This document shows, in pieces, positions 1-7,091 of a DNA stretch of 8,727 nucleotides. The notes beneath the pieces were generated by a model. The model was not told the DNA's origin, did not search any database, and was given only the letters and a program-made list of their open reading frames with translations. This stretch comes from Gammaproteobacteria bacterium (GTDB lineage: Bacteria > Pseudomonadota > Gammaproteobacteria > Pseudomonadales > Pseudohongiellaceae). The position numbers were made by a program, and so were the translations under genes. The stretch's first letter is position 1. Every line of letters begins with the position of its first letter. The DNA is taken from the NCBI GenBank assembly GCA_003556835.1, contig PWQG01000416.1, positions 1 to 8,727 of the forward strand. Direction: 5' to 3'.

Positions 1-1173
1 ATCGAGCGCGTGATCCACGACGATGTGCGCCTGCTGCATTGGGTGGCCCGCCTTATCGAGCGTTATGTGCCGGGCGGCAACCGCCTGCGACCCCGGGAAG
101 TGGTCAGTGACTACGAGGCGGTGGTGTTCAATGAACTGAACCTGATCGCCGAGGGCGCCAACACCACACAACTGCGACGTAATTTCGAGGGGTCGACACA
201 GCTCTATGTGCCCCGGGTGTACTGGGATGTCAGCCGGCAGAACATGCTGGTGATGGAACGCATAAAAGGCATCCCGGTCTCCAATATCGAGCGGTTGGTG
301 GCGAGCGGCATCGACCTGAGGAAACTCGCCGAAACCGGAGTGGAGATCTTCTTCACCCAGGTGTTCGAGCACAGCTTCTTCCATGCCGACATGCATCCCG
401 GCAACATCTTTGTCGACCCTGAAAGTGCGGACAACCCGCGCTATATCGCCATCGACTGCGCCATCATCGGCTCCCTGAGCCGCGACGACCAGCAATACCT
501 GGCGCGCAACCTGCTGGCCATCTTCAAGCGTGACTACCGCAAGGTGGCCGAGCTGCATGTGGAGTGTGGCTGGGTGCCCAAACACACCCGGGTGCATGAA
601 TTCGAGGCCGCCATGCGTACGGTCTGCGAACCCATTTTCGAAAAGCCGCTCAAGGATATTTCCTTCGGCTACCTGTTGGTGCAACTATTCCGCACGGCAG
701 GGCGCTTTGACATGGAGGTCCAGCCGTCGCTGGTGTTGCTGCAGAAAACCATGCTCAATGTCGAGGGCCTGGGCCGCCAACTCTATCCGGAACTCGATCT
801 CTGGCAGACGGCATTGCCGTATCTGGAGCAGTGGAACCGGCGCCGCATGCAGCCCAGTCATCTCTACCGCTCCCTGAAGGAAAATGTACCGGACTGGATC
901 GAACAGCTGCCGCATCTGCCCCAACTCGGCCTCGACGCGTTAAATCAACATCAGCGCATCACGGCATTGAATGAAACCCTGGAGCGGGAACGCCTTGCCA
1001 GGGAAGAACAGCACAAACAATTGGGTACACGCAATCGCCGCGCCGGCATCCTGCTCTTGCTTGGCGCATTGCTGCTCAGTCACCCGGCTTCGGCCGTCTG
1101 GCTGAACGACCTGCCGGTAATCGGCCTGGTCCTTGGCGCGGCGGGTGTCTACCTTTTGTATTTGCGCCGCTGA
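1..1173 (+). CDS. ubiB: UbiB, ubiquinone biosynthesis atypical kinase/ATPase (5' end missing)
   Basis: This is the C-terminal ~390 residues of UbiB, a membrane-anchored ABC1/ADCK-type protein-kinase-like protein. UbiB is needed for coenzyme Q (ubiquinone) synthesis, probably as an ATPase that helps the Ubi enzymes handle lipid precursors. The reading frame is open from base 1, so the gene begins outside the window; full-length UbiB is about 540 residues, so the N-terminal KxGQ region is missing. Visible family marks are the NELNLIAEGAN block (about 138-170), FFHADMHPGN (376-405, the catalytic-loop equivalent), IDCAIIGSL (451-477, the DFG-equivalent), and the RDYRKVAELHVECGWVP and KTMLNVEGLGRQLYPELD blocks. 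The C-terminus has two hydrophobic segments (roughly 1045-1080 and 1111-1164) that should anchor it in the inner membrane. A small oddity is Ala where I expect Gly in the DCG motif. hisI follows after 24 bases. The identification is secure. Confidence 0.96.
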   Translation: MERVIHDDVRLLHWVARLIERYVPGGNRLRPREVVSDYEAVVFNELNLIAEGANTTQLRRNFEGSTQLYVPRVYWDVSRQNMLVMERIKGIPVSNIERLVASGIDLRKLAETGVEIFFTQVFEHSFFHADMHPGNIFVDPESADNPRYIAIDCAIIGSLSRDDQQYLARNLLAIFKRDYRKVAELHVECGWVPKHTRVHEFEAAMRTVCEPIFEKPLKDISFGYLLVQLFRTAGRFDMEVQPSLVLLQKTMLNVEGLGRQLYPELDLWQTALPYLEQWNRRRMQPSHLYRSLKENVPDWIEQLPHLPQLGLDALNQHQRITALNETLERERLAREEQHKQLGTRNRRAGILLLLGALLLSHPASAVWLNDLPVIGLVLGAAGVYLLYLRR

Positions 1174-1197
1174 CATAGCATACTGGATGGATGAAGA

Positions 1198-1584
1198 ATG
1201 AACTGGCTTGACGCAGTGCAATGGAACGATGACGGGCTGGTCCCGGTCGTCACGCAGGACATCGACAGCAAGCGTATACTCACTCACGCCTGGCTCAATC
1301 GTGACGCCCTGGCGCGTGCTGCCAGCGAAGGGCGTGCGGTCTACTGGTCCCGCAGCCGGAAAAAACTCTGGCGCAAGGGCGAAGAATCAGGCAATGTGCA
1401 GCAGCTCCACGAGGTGTACCTCGACTGCGATGGCGACACCGTCGTCTTCCTGGTGACCCAGGTCGGCGGCATTGCCTGCCACACAGGGCGCGAAAGCTGC
1501 TTCTATCAGCGTCTGGACGGAGATCAATGGCAGACCGTTGATCCGGTACTGAAAGATCCCGCACAGATGTACGGCAAGCGGTGA
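1198..1584 (+). CDS. hisI: HisI, phosphoribosyl-AMP cyclohydrolase
   Basis: A 128-residue cytoplasmic enzyme that opens the adenine ring of phosphoribosyl-AMP, the third step of histidine synthesis; the family uses zinc and magnesium. The sequence shows the family blocks in order: YWSRSRKKLWRKGEESGN (residues 49-66), the acidic metal-binding LDCDGD (75-80) and GIACHTGRESCF (91-102). The conserved cysteines are Cys77, Cys94 and Cys101. The length matches stand-alone HisI. It is not fused to HisE, unlike the bifunctional HisIE of enteric bacteria. The ATG at 1198 sits behind a purine-rich but weak ribosome site (GGATGAAGA), 24 bases after ubiB, so it may rely partly on readthrough of ribosomes from ubiB. 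Its TGA overlaps a possible GTG upstream of hisE. The identification is secure. Confidence 0.96.
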   Translation: MNWLDAVQWNDDGLVPVVTQDIDSKRILTHAWLNRDALARAASEGRAVYWSRSRKKLWRKGEESGNVQQLHEVYLDCDGDTVVFLVTQVGGIACHTGRESCFYQRLDGDQWQTVDPVLKDPAQMYGKR

Positions 1585-1601
1585 AAGAAGGAAGCACAGG
1601 C

Positions 1602-1934
1602 ATGGACACGATTCTCCAGCAGCTGGCCGAGACCATCGAGTCGCGCAAGGGTGCGAGCCCTGACAGCTCCTATGTAGCCAGCCTGCACCACAAGGGCCTG
1701 AACAAGATCCTGGAAAAAGTGGGCGAGGAAGCCACGGAAACCATACTGGCGGCCAAGGATGTCGAGCAGGGTGGCGAGCGCGAAGCACTGGTTCGGGAAA
1801 CGGCCGACCTGTGGTTCCACAGCCTGGTCATGCTCAGCCATCTCGGCATGGGTCCGGATCAGGTGTTGGAAGAACTGCAAAAGCGATTTAACATGTCGGG
1901 CCTCGCGGAAAAAGCCGCCAGGTCCGAACAATGA
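1602..1934 (+). CDS. hisE: HisE, phosphoribosyl-ATP pyrophosphatase
   Basis: A 110-residue cytoplasmic enzyme that removes pyrophosphate from phosphoribosyl-ATP, the second step of histidine synthesis; its product is the substrate of HisI next door. It belongs to the all-alpha MazG-like NTP pyrophosphatases. Visible marks are SYVASLHHKGLNKILEKVGEEATE (residues 23-46, with the acidic pair E42-E43 plus E46) and the second metal-binding helix ETADLWFH (66-73). I chose ATG 1602 because AAGGA lies at 1588-1592 with 9 bases of spacing and because MDTILQQLAE looks like a normal family N-terminus. An in-frame GTG at 1581, which overlaps the hisI stop as GTGA, would add seven residues and remains possible. 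tatA follows after 31 bases. Confidence 0.95.
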   Translation: MDTILQQLAETIESRKGASPDSSYVASLHHKGLNKILEKVGEEATETILAAKDVEQGGEREALVRETADLWFHSLVMLSHLGMGPDQVLEELQKRFNMSGLAEKAARSEQ

Positions 1935-1965
1935 TCATTATCAACCTGTAGTCCCGGAGGCAAAC

Positions 1966-2292
1966 ATGGGTATCGGTGGCATCAGTATCTGGCAACTCCT
2001 GATTATTGCATTAATCATCGTGTTGCTGTTTGGCACCAAGAAACTGCGATCCGTCGGCACGGATCTGGGCGGCGCGCTGAAAGGCTTCAAGAAAGCCGTC
2101 AAGGACGACGACGAGGAAGAGGAAAAGGAGAAGGAAAAGAGCGATCAGGAGCAGATTGCCGAAATGGACAGCGACGACGATTCCGCAGCCGAAGCCGCAG
2201 CGAAAGCCAAAGCCGACGCAGCGGCTGCTGAAGCCGACAGAAAGAAGCAAAGCACGGCCAGCACCCGCAACGAGCACTCTGACAAGTCCTGA
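1966..2292 (+). CDS. tatA: TatA, twin-arginine translocase pore-forming subunit
   Basis: A 108-residue inner-membrane protein of the Tat system, which exports folded proteins bearing twin-arginine signal peptides. TatA oligomerises at the TatBC receptor to open the membrane. The layout is canonical: a short N-terminal membrane helix (about residues 5-22), the FGTKKL hinge (22-27), then an amphipathic helix (about 27-46, GTDLGGALKGFKKAV). After that comes a tail of about 60 residues, first strongly acidic/lysine-rich (DDDEEEEKEKEK), then an alanine-rich stretch (about 73-90). The tail makes it longer than the shortest TatA proteins (E. coli TatA is about 89 residues). The start is fixed by GGAGG at 1956-1960, five bases before the ATG; a longer in-frame extension upstream would run through hisE in another frame and is not real. 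tatB follows 24 bases later. Confidence 0.96.
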   Translation: MGIGGISIWQLLIIALIIVLLFGTKKLRSVGTDLGGALKGFKKAVKDDDEEEEKEKEKSDQEQIAEMDSDDDSAAEAAAKAKADAAAAEADRKKQSTASTRNEHSDKS

Positions 2293-2316
2293 TCCCCGCT
2301 TCCCCGGAAGGCTTTC

Positions 2317-3099
2317 ATGTTTGATATCGGCTTCGCGGAGTTGTTGCTGATCAGTATGGTTGCCCTGCTGGTCCTCGGCCCCGACAAATTGCCCCATGCA
2401 GTGCGCACTGCCGCGCTGTGGATCGGTCGTGCCCGCCGCAGTTTCAACAAGGTGCGCAGCGAAATCGAACAGCAGCTAAACACCGATGAGATCCGTCGGC
2501 AGCTGCACAATGAATCCATCCTCAAAGACCTCGAGGACGCCAAGAAAAAAGCCGGCAAACTGACCGAGGAAACCCGCGCATCCATCAGCAGCATGAAAGA
2601 CGAGATCGATGAGATTGGCGACATCGGTGGTGGAGTGACCCGCAAGGGCAACGAGAAGAAAAAAACCAGGGGCGAGGACAAGGACAGCGAAGCCAGCAAG
2701 ACAAAGGCCAGCGACGACGCCAAGCGGGAACAATCGGACGCGGACTCCGACAGCCAGGCCGGGACCGGTGATCCCACAGTCGCTGCCAAGGACGACACGC
2801 TCGAGCCGAAGACCGAAGCAAAGCCAGAGGAATCCGCGCCGGAAGAGTCCGGGCTCGAAGAAAGCGAGCCGCAAGCGCCCCGTAAACCAGCCATCGAGGA
2901 TTTCTACAACAACCCGAGCCAGAAGGTGGTCACCATCAAGCAGGGGCAGATGACAGCTCCGCCAGAACCGCCGGATACAGATCAGGACGCATCTTCCCAC
3001 TCACGATCAGAATCAGGCAGCAAAACCGACCGGGGGTCAGACACACCGGACTCCGGCAAAGACAAGGATTCCGGGCAGGACAATAATGACCGAGCATGA
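2317..3099 (+). CDS. tatB: TatB, twin-arginine translocase receptor subunit with long tail
   Basis: A 260-residue inner-membrane protein. With TatC, TatB forms the receptor for twin-arginine signal peptides. The N-terminus MFDIGFAELLLISMVALLVLGPDKLP is classic TatB: a membrane helix (about 6-20), the GP hinge at 21-22 and Pro26. It is followed by an amphipathic helix (about 27-50) and further predicted helix to about residue 100 (IEQQLNTDEIRRQLHNE, LKDLEDAKKKAGKL). From about residue 105 to the end the protein is charged, low in complexity and presumably disordered, with PEES/EES repeats near 169-184. One less simple island lies at about 188-211 (PRKPAIEDFYNNPSQKVVTI and onward). E. coli TatB is about 171 residues, so this tail is unusually long. 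GGAAG at 2306-2310 is the ribosome site. The stop overlaps tatC by 14 bases. Confidence 0.95.
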   Translation: MFDIGFAELLLISMVALLVLGPDKLPHAVRTAALWIGRARRSFNKVRSEIEQQLNTDEIRRQLHNESILKDLEDAKKKAGKLTEETRASISSMKDEIDEIGDIGGGVTRKGNEKKKTRGEDKDSEASKTKASDDAKREQSDADSDSQAGTGDPTVAAKDDTLEPKTEAKPEESAPEESGLEESEPQAPRKPAIEDFYNNPSQKVVTIKQGQMTAPPEPPDTDQDASSHSRSESGSKTDRGSDTPDSGKDKDSGQDNNDRA

Positions 3100-3865
3100 C
3101 CGCCTGGACGAGGACATCCAGAAGGAACTGACCATCATCGACCATCTGGTCGAACTGCGGGACCGACTGCTCAAATGCATCGGTCTCCTGCTGCTGGTCT
3201 TTGTCTCGCTGATCTACTTCGCCAATGACATCTACGGTTTCGTGGCCCGACCGCTGATCGACGCCCTGCCGGAAAACGCGAGCATGATCGCCATCGATCC
3301 AACTTCGCCGTTCTTCGCCCCGTTCAAACTGACCTTCTACGCATCTCTGTTCATCACCGCGCCATTCCTTCTCTTCCAGCTATGGGCCTTCATCGCCCCG
3401 GGCCTGTACCGCAATGAAAAGCGACTGGCGATTCCGCTGTTTTTCTCCAGCGTGGCTCTGTTCTATGCCGGCATGGCCTTTGCCTACTACGTGCTGTTCG
3501 GTATCGTGTTCAACTTCTTTGTCTCGGTGGCGCCCGAGGAAATCACCGTGGCGCCGGACATTTCCAGTTATCTGAGTTTTGTTCTGAAGATCTTCTTTGC
3601 CTTCGGTTTTGCCTTCGAGATTCCCATTGCCGTCTTCCTCTTCATCTGGGCCGGCCTGGTCGAGCCCGATGACCTGTCCCGCAAGCGACCCTATGTGGTT
3701 GTCGGCTGCTTTGTCACCGCCATGTTACTGACTCCACCCGACCCCTTCACCCAGTCCCTGCTGGCCCTTCCCATGTGGATGCTGTTTGAATTGGGGATTT
3801 TCCTGGGTCGGTACTTCCTGAAGAAGAAGGCGGAAGTGGAAGAGCAGGAAGAGTCGGGCTCATAA
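3086..3865 (+). CDS. tatC: TatC, twin-arginine translocase core subunit
   Basis: A 259-residue polytopic inner-membrane protein that binds the twin-arginine signal peptide and scaffolds TatB and TatA. Six membrane segments can be placed at about residues 30-48, 80-103, 115-145, 162-185, 200-215 and 222-242. Family marks are DHLVELRDRL (19-28), SPFFAPFKL (74-82), the APGLYRNEKR loop (104-113, with Glu111 equivalent to the signal-peptide-binding Glu103 of E. coli), AFEIP with Glu178 in the fourth membrane segment, and LLTPPDPFTQ (214-223). The C-terminal tail is short and charged (KKKAEVEEQEE). The ATG at 3086 has CAGGA at 3076-3080, five bases upstream, inside the end of tatB; the 14-base overlap suggests translational coupling. 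It is the last gene of the + strand run and converges on dtd. Confidence 0.97.
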   Translation: MTEHDRLDEDIQKELTIIDHLVELRDRLLKCIGLLLLVFVSLIYFANDIYGFVARPLIDALPENASMIAIDPTSPFFAPFKLTFYASLFITAPFLLFQLWAFIAPGLYRNEKRLAIPLFFSSVALFYAGMAFAYYVLFGIVFNFFVSVAPEEITVAPDISSYLSFVLKIFFAFGFAFEIPIAVFLFIWAGLVEPDDLSRKRPYVVVGCFVTAMLLTPPDPFTQSLLALPMWMLFELGIFLGRYFLKKKAEVEEQEESGS

Positions 3866-3914
3866 GGCGCAAACAACACCACCATGACCCCGGCGGTGAC
3901 GCCTGCACCCGCTG

Positions 3915-4352
3915 TCAGCTGCGCAGGCTGAAAGTCACTGGTCCGTCGTTCTCCAGCGCAATTTTCATGTCCGCCGCAAACTCCCCCGTCTGCAGATTAC
4001 TGTAGTCGCTACCGATAGAGCTCACTAACGCATCATAAAGCGCCTCGGCCTCCGCTGGAGGCATGGCCGTTGAGAACCCTGGCCGCCGTCCTTTACGGGT
4101 ATCTGCGGCCAGGGTGAACTGCGATACCAGCAAAAGATCCCCATCGATATCACGCAGACTGCAGTTCATCCGCCCCTCGGCATCCGGAAACACCCGGTAG
4201 TCCAGCACCCGGCGCAGCAGCTTTTCCCCAACAGCGAGATCATCGTCTTTCTCCAACCCCAGCAACACCACAAGGCCCTTGCCGGTTTCGGCCCGAACTT
4301 CACCTTCAATGCGGAGCGTGGCGCCGGTCACCCGTTGCAGCAGTGCAATCAT
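3915..4352 (-). CDS. dtd: Dtd, D-aminoacyl-tRNA deacylase
   Basis: A 145-residue cytoplasmic homodimeric enzyme (DTD1 type) that hydrolyses D-amino acids off tRNA, such as D-Tyr-tRNA, and so protects translation and recycles tRNA. The two defining motifs are intact: SQFTL (residues 77-81) and NDGPVT (135-140), whose Gly-cisPro pair is inserted into the partner's active site. DTRKGRRPGFS (84-94) and TGEFAADM (122-129) are also typical; the latter usually reads FGADM, so Gly to Ala is a mild variation. The N-terminus MIALLQRVTGATL matches the family start, so the ATG is well supported even though the AAGGA lies only one base before it, which is closer than usual. It lies 52 bases downstream of the RhtB-type gene and is probably the last gene of the typA run. 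Confidence 0.95.
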   Translation of the reverse strand: MIALLQRVTGATLRIEGEVRAETGKGLVVLLGLEKDDDLAVGEKLLRRVLDYRVFPDAEGRMNCSLRDIDGDLLLVSQFTLAADTRKGRRPGFSTAMPPAEAEALYDALVSSIGSDYSNLQTGEFAADMKIALENDGPVTFSLRS

Positions 4353-4404
4353 TTCCTTCTCTCAATCCGGTTTTTGTCTGCACCGATGATAGCGACCGAA
4401 TCAG

Positions 4405-5004
4405 TCAATACACAACAATCGGGTAGAGGGAGGCGAGGAGCAACACGGCCATCAGCCAGTTGAAGGCCCGGGCCCGCAGCGGATCACTTAGCCAGCGCTG
4501 CAGGGAGACGCCAAACAGGTTCCAGACACTGATCATGGGAATGCCCAGCACTGCGAAAAGAGCGGCAATGATCAGCAGGCTGGTGGTCATATTACCGGCC
4601 TGGGTATAGGTTGTGACCACGGCAATGATCATCATCCAGGCCTTGGGATTGACCCACTGGAACAGGGCCGCCTCCAGCAGGGTGAGGGGGCGGGGTCGCT
4701 TTTCCGGGTCCGTGGACGAAGTGCCGGGCCGAACCAGCAACCAGGCCAGATAGAAGAGGATCAGTACGCAGAGCACGCGCAACACATCCAGTGCCTGAGG
4801 CCAGGCCAGCAGCAGGCTGCCCAGGCCCAGGGCCACGGCGACCAGCAGAACCTGGCAACCCAGGGTGATACCCAGGATGTGGGGAATCGAGCGACGGAAG
4901 CCGAAGTTGGCCCCCGAGGCCAGCAACATGAAATTATTGGGGCCAGGTGTCACCGTCATCACGATGATGAAACCCATCAGGGGCAATATCTGCTCGACTG
5001 GCAT
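4405..5004 (-). CDS. RhtB/LysE-family amino-acid exporter
   Basis: A 199-residue inner-membrane protein of the LysE/RhtB superfamily, whose members export amino acids or related metabolites such as homoserine, threonine, cysteine or lysine. Length and layout fit: about six hydrophobic segments (near residues 6-26, 40-65, 70-92, 118-134, 140-165 and 180-199). The conserved TPGPNN is in the first (19-24) and FQWVNPKAW in the middle (115-123). The substrate cannot be told from sequence; these genes are numerous in one genome and poorly predictable. The ATG has AGGAG six bases upstream. It lies 27 bases after typA on the same strand and 52 before dtd, so it probably shares the typA promoter. The family is certain, the specific name is not. 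Confidence 0.9.
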   Translation of the reverse strand: MPVEQILPLMGFIIVMTVTPGPNNFMLLASGANFGFRRSIPHILGITLGCQVLLVAVALGLGSLLLAWPQALDVLRVLCVLILFYLAWLLVRPGTSSTDPEKRPRPLTLLEAALFQWVNPKAWMMIIAVVTTYTQAGNMTTSLLIIAALFAVLGIPMISVWNLFGVSLQRWLSDPLRARAFNWLMAVLLLASLYPIVVY

Positions 5005-5031
5005 TTCGCTCTCCTGAGCCCCCGGTCAGCC

Positions 5032-6858
5032 TCAGCCCCGGGCCATGCTACCTCGCGAAGCACGCTTGCGTTCGTTTTCGGTCAACAGCTTCTTGCGCAA
5101 ACGGATGTGATTCGGCGTGATCTCCACCAGCTCGTCGTCGGCAATGAACTCCATGGCCTGCTCCAGACTGTGTTGAACCGGAGGGGTCAACAGCAGGTTA
5201 TCATCGGTACCCGAGGCGCGAACATTGGTAAGCTGCTTGGCCTTGGTGGGATTGACCACCAGATCATTCTCGCGGCTGTGCAGCCCGATGATCATGCCTT
5301 CGTACACTTCCACGCCGGGGCCGATGAACAGGCGTCCACGCTCCTGCAGGGTGAACAGGGCGTAGGCCAGAGCCTTGCCCTTGACCATCGACACCAGCAC
5401 ACCATTGTGGCGACCACCCAGGTCACCGGACTTGACCGGACCGTAGTGGTCGAAAACATGGTTCATGATGCCGGAACCGGAGGTCAGGCTCAGGAACTGG
5501 GAGCGGAAACCGATCAGGCCACGTGTGGGAATGCTGAAGGTGATACGTACCCGGCCCTTGCCATCCGGCAGCATGTCCTGCATCTCCGCACGACGATTGC
5601 CCAGCTCTTCGATCACAGCCCCCTGGTGTTCATCATCACAATCAATGATCAGCTCTTCGTAAGGCTCCTGCGGCACGCCTTCAATCTCACGGATGATGAC
5701 TTCGGGTCGTGACACCGCCAGCTCGAAGCCTTCCCGGCGCATGGTCTCGATCAGCACCGCCAGGTGCAGCTCACCGCGGCCGGAGACCACGTATTTGTCG
5801 GCACTGTCACCGGGCTCGACCCGCAGGGCCACATTGTACTTGAGCTCACGCTCCAAGCGCTCCTTGATGTTCCGGGTGGTGACGAACTTGCCGTCCTGTC
5901 CGGCAAAGGGCGAGTCGTTGACCTGGAAGGTCATGCTGATGGTCGGCTCATCCACGGTCAGCGGCGGCAATGCCTCCACCCGATCCGGATCGCAAAGTGT
6001 GTCCGAGATGTCCAGCTTGTCGATGCCCGTTATACAGACGATATCACCAGCCGAGGCACTGTCCACGTCCACCCGCTCCAGACCCATATGGCCCTTGATC
6101 TGCAGGATCTTGCCCTTACGCTGATTGCCTTCACGGTCAACGATGATCACCGGCATATTGACGCGGGCGATACCACCCTTGATGCGGCCGATGCCGATCA
6201 CACCCACGTAGCTGCTGTAATCCAGGGCGCTGATCTGCATCTGGAAAGGTGCATCCGGATCCACTTTCGGAGCCGGTACCTGCTCAGCAATCATTTCGAA
6301 CAGGGGCTGCATATCCTCGGCCAGCTCATCGGCCTCGGGACCGGCAATGCCATTAAGCGCCGATGCATAGATGACCGGAAAATCGAGCTGCTCGTCTGTG
6401 GCACCGAGACTGTCAAACAGATCCAGCACCTCGCCCAGGACCCAGTCTGGCCGTGCGCCAGGGCGATCCACCTTGTTGATGACCACAATCGGACGCAGGC
6501 CCTGGTCAAAGGCCTTCTGGGTCACAAAGCGCGTCTGCGGCATGGGTCCGTCCACGGCATCCACCAGCAGCAGCACACTGTCGACCATCGACATGACCCG
6601 CTCGACCTCACCGCCGAAATCGGCGTGACCGGGTGTGTCGACGATATTGATACGGTATTCATTCCAGTCGATCGCCGTGTTCTTGGCCAGGATGGTGATA
6701 CCCCGCTCGCGCTCCTGATCGTTGGAGTCCATGACCCTCTCGACCGCACCGCCCCGCTGATCCAGGGTGCCCGATTGTTGCAGGAGTTTATCAACCAGGG
6801 TGGTTTTGCCATGGTCGACGTGGGCGATGATGGCGATGTTGCGAATATTCTCTATCAC
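5032..6858 (-). CDS. typA: TypA/BipA, ribosome-associated translational GTPase
   Basis: A 608-residue cytoplasmic GTPase of the EF-G/LepA group. In other bacteria BipA binds ribosomes and supports 50S assembly and growth at low temperature or under stress. The GTP-binding motifs are intact: AHVDHGKTT (residues 12-20, P loop), RGITI (52-56, switch I Thr), DTPGHADFGGEV (74-85, switch II) and NKVD (128-131). The EF-G-like domains II, III and V follow, and the C-terminus ends in the family's LRKKLLTENERKRA-type tail. The length is normal. Translation must start at GTG 6858, because MIENIRNIAIIAHVDHGKT matches the family N-terminus and there is no ATG in frame upstream. The ribosome site is weak (CAGGT about nine bases before). 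A strong promoter lies 64 bases upstream. Large open frames on the opposite strand are mirror artefacts. Confidence 0.97.
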   Translation of the reverse strand: MIENIRNIAIIAHVDHGKTTLVDKLLQQSGTLDQRGGAVERVMDSNDQERERGITILAKNTAIDWNEYRINIVDTPGHADFGGEVERVMSMVDSVLLLVDAVDGPMPQTRFVTQKAFDQGLRPIVVINKVDRPGARPDWVLGEVLDLFDSLGATDEQLDFPVIYASALNGIAGPEADELAEDMQPLFEMIAEQVPAPKVDPDAPFQMQISALDYSSYVGVIGIGRIKGGIARVNMPVIIVDREGNQRKGKILQIKGHMGLERVDVDSASAGDIVCITGIDKLDISDTLCDPDRVEALPPLTVDEPTISMTFQVNDSPFAGQDGKFVTTRNIKERLERELKYNVALRVEPGDSADKYVVSGRGELHLAVLIETMRREGFELAVSRPEVIIREIEGVPQEPYEELIIDCDDEHQGAVIEELGNRRAEMQDMLPDGKGRVRITFSIPTRGLIGFRSQFLSLTSGSGIMNHVFDHYGPVKSGDLGGRHNGVLVSMVKGKALAYALFTLQERGRLFIGPGVEVYEGMIIGLHSRENDLVVNPTKAKQLTNVRASGTDDNLLLTPPVQHSLEQAMEFIADDELVEITPNHIRLRKKLLTENERKRASRGSMARG

Positions 6859-6921
6859 GAGTGAACTACCTGCGCTGAAGGAAATGATTGCCGGAATGGA
6901 TTTAGGGCAAAATGGCGCCGG

Positions 6922-6950
6922 ATTATACCGCAGGCAGCCCAGGCTTACAA
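6922..6950 (-). promoter_or_regulatory. sigma70-type promoter of typA
   Basis: Read on the minus strand, TTGTAA (6945-6950) is followed by exactly 17 bases and then the perfect -10 box TATAAT (6922-6927). Transcription would start near 6915, leaving a 5' leader of about 57 bases before the GTG start of typA. It is the best-matching promoter I can see in the window and is correctly placed to drive typA and probably the two genes behind it. This is inferred from sequence only. Confidence 0.75.
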
Positions 6951-7091
6951 AGGATTCCAGCCAAGCATCCTGGGCGCGGCGCGGCGAAACAGGGAGCTGC
7001 TGGCCGCAGGTAACCCAGACAGGTGACGCGTGAAATATCCAGAGTCTGTTGGGAGCTTTATTGCAAGGTATTCAGGGTAAGCACTCATATT

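Noticed and set aside
138..152. ELN instead of ELD in the UbiB ExD-type motif as a lost catalytic residue
   Set aside because: As I recall it, E. coli UbiB also reads ELN here, so this is normal for the bacterial family.
1759..1965. Upstream extension of tatA into hisE
   Set aside because: The extra residues are hisE sequence read in the wrong frame. The ATG at 1966 has a strong GGAGG and begins the canonical TatA helix.
2145..2894. 249-codon open frame on the - strand across tatA and tatB
   Set aside because: It is a Ser/Leu-rich shadow produced by the Glu/Lys/Asp-rich tails of TatA and TatB; it has no motif or ribosome site.
3892..3903. GGCG-GTGA-CGCC hairpin between tatC and dtd as a terminator
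   Set aside because: The stem is only four base pairs and is not followed by T residues on either strand.
4879..6864. Long open frames on the + strand opposite typA (277 and 366 codons)
   Set aside because: They are codon-aligned mirror images of a highly conserved gene in GC-rich DNA, run past both its ends only slightly, and encode no recognisable protein features. TypA itself is unmistakable.
6938..6974. CCCAGG/CCTGGG inverted repeat around the typA promoter
   Set aside because: Six-base arms 25 bases apart in GC-rich sequence are expected by chance; nothing else supports an operator.
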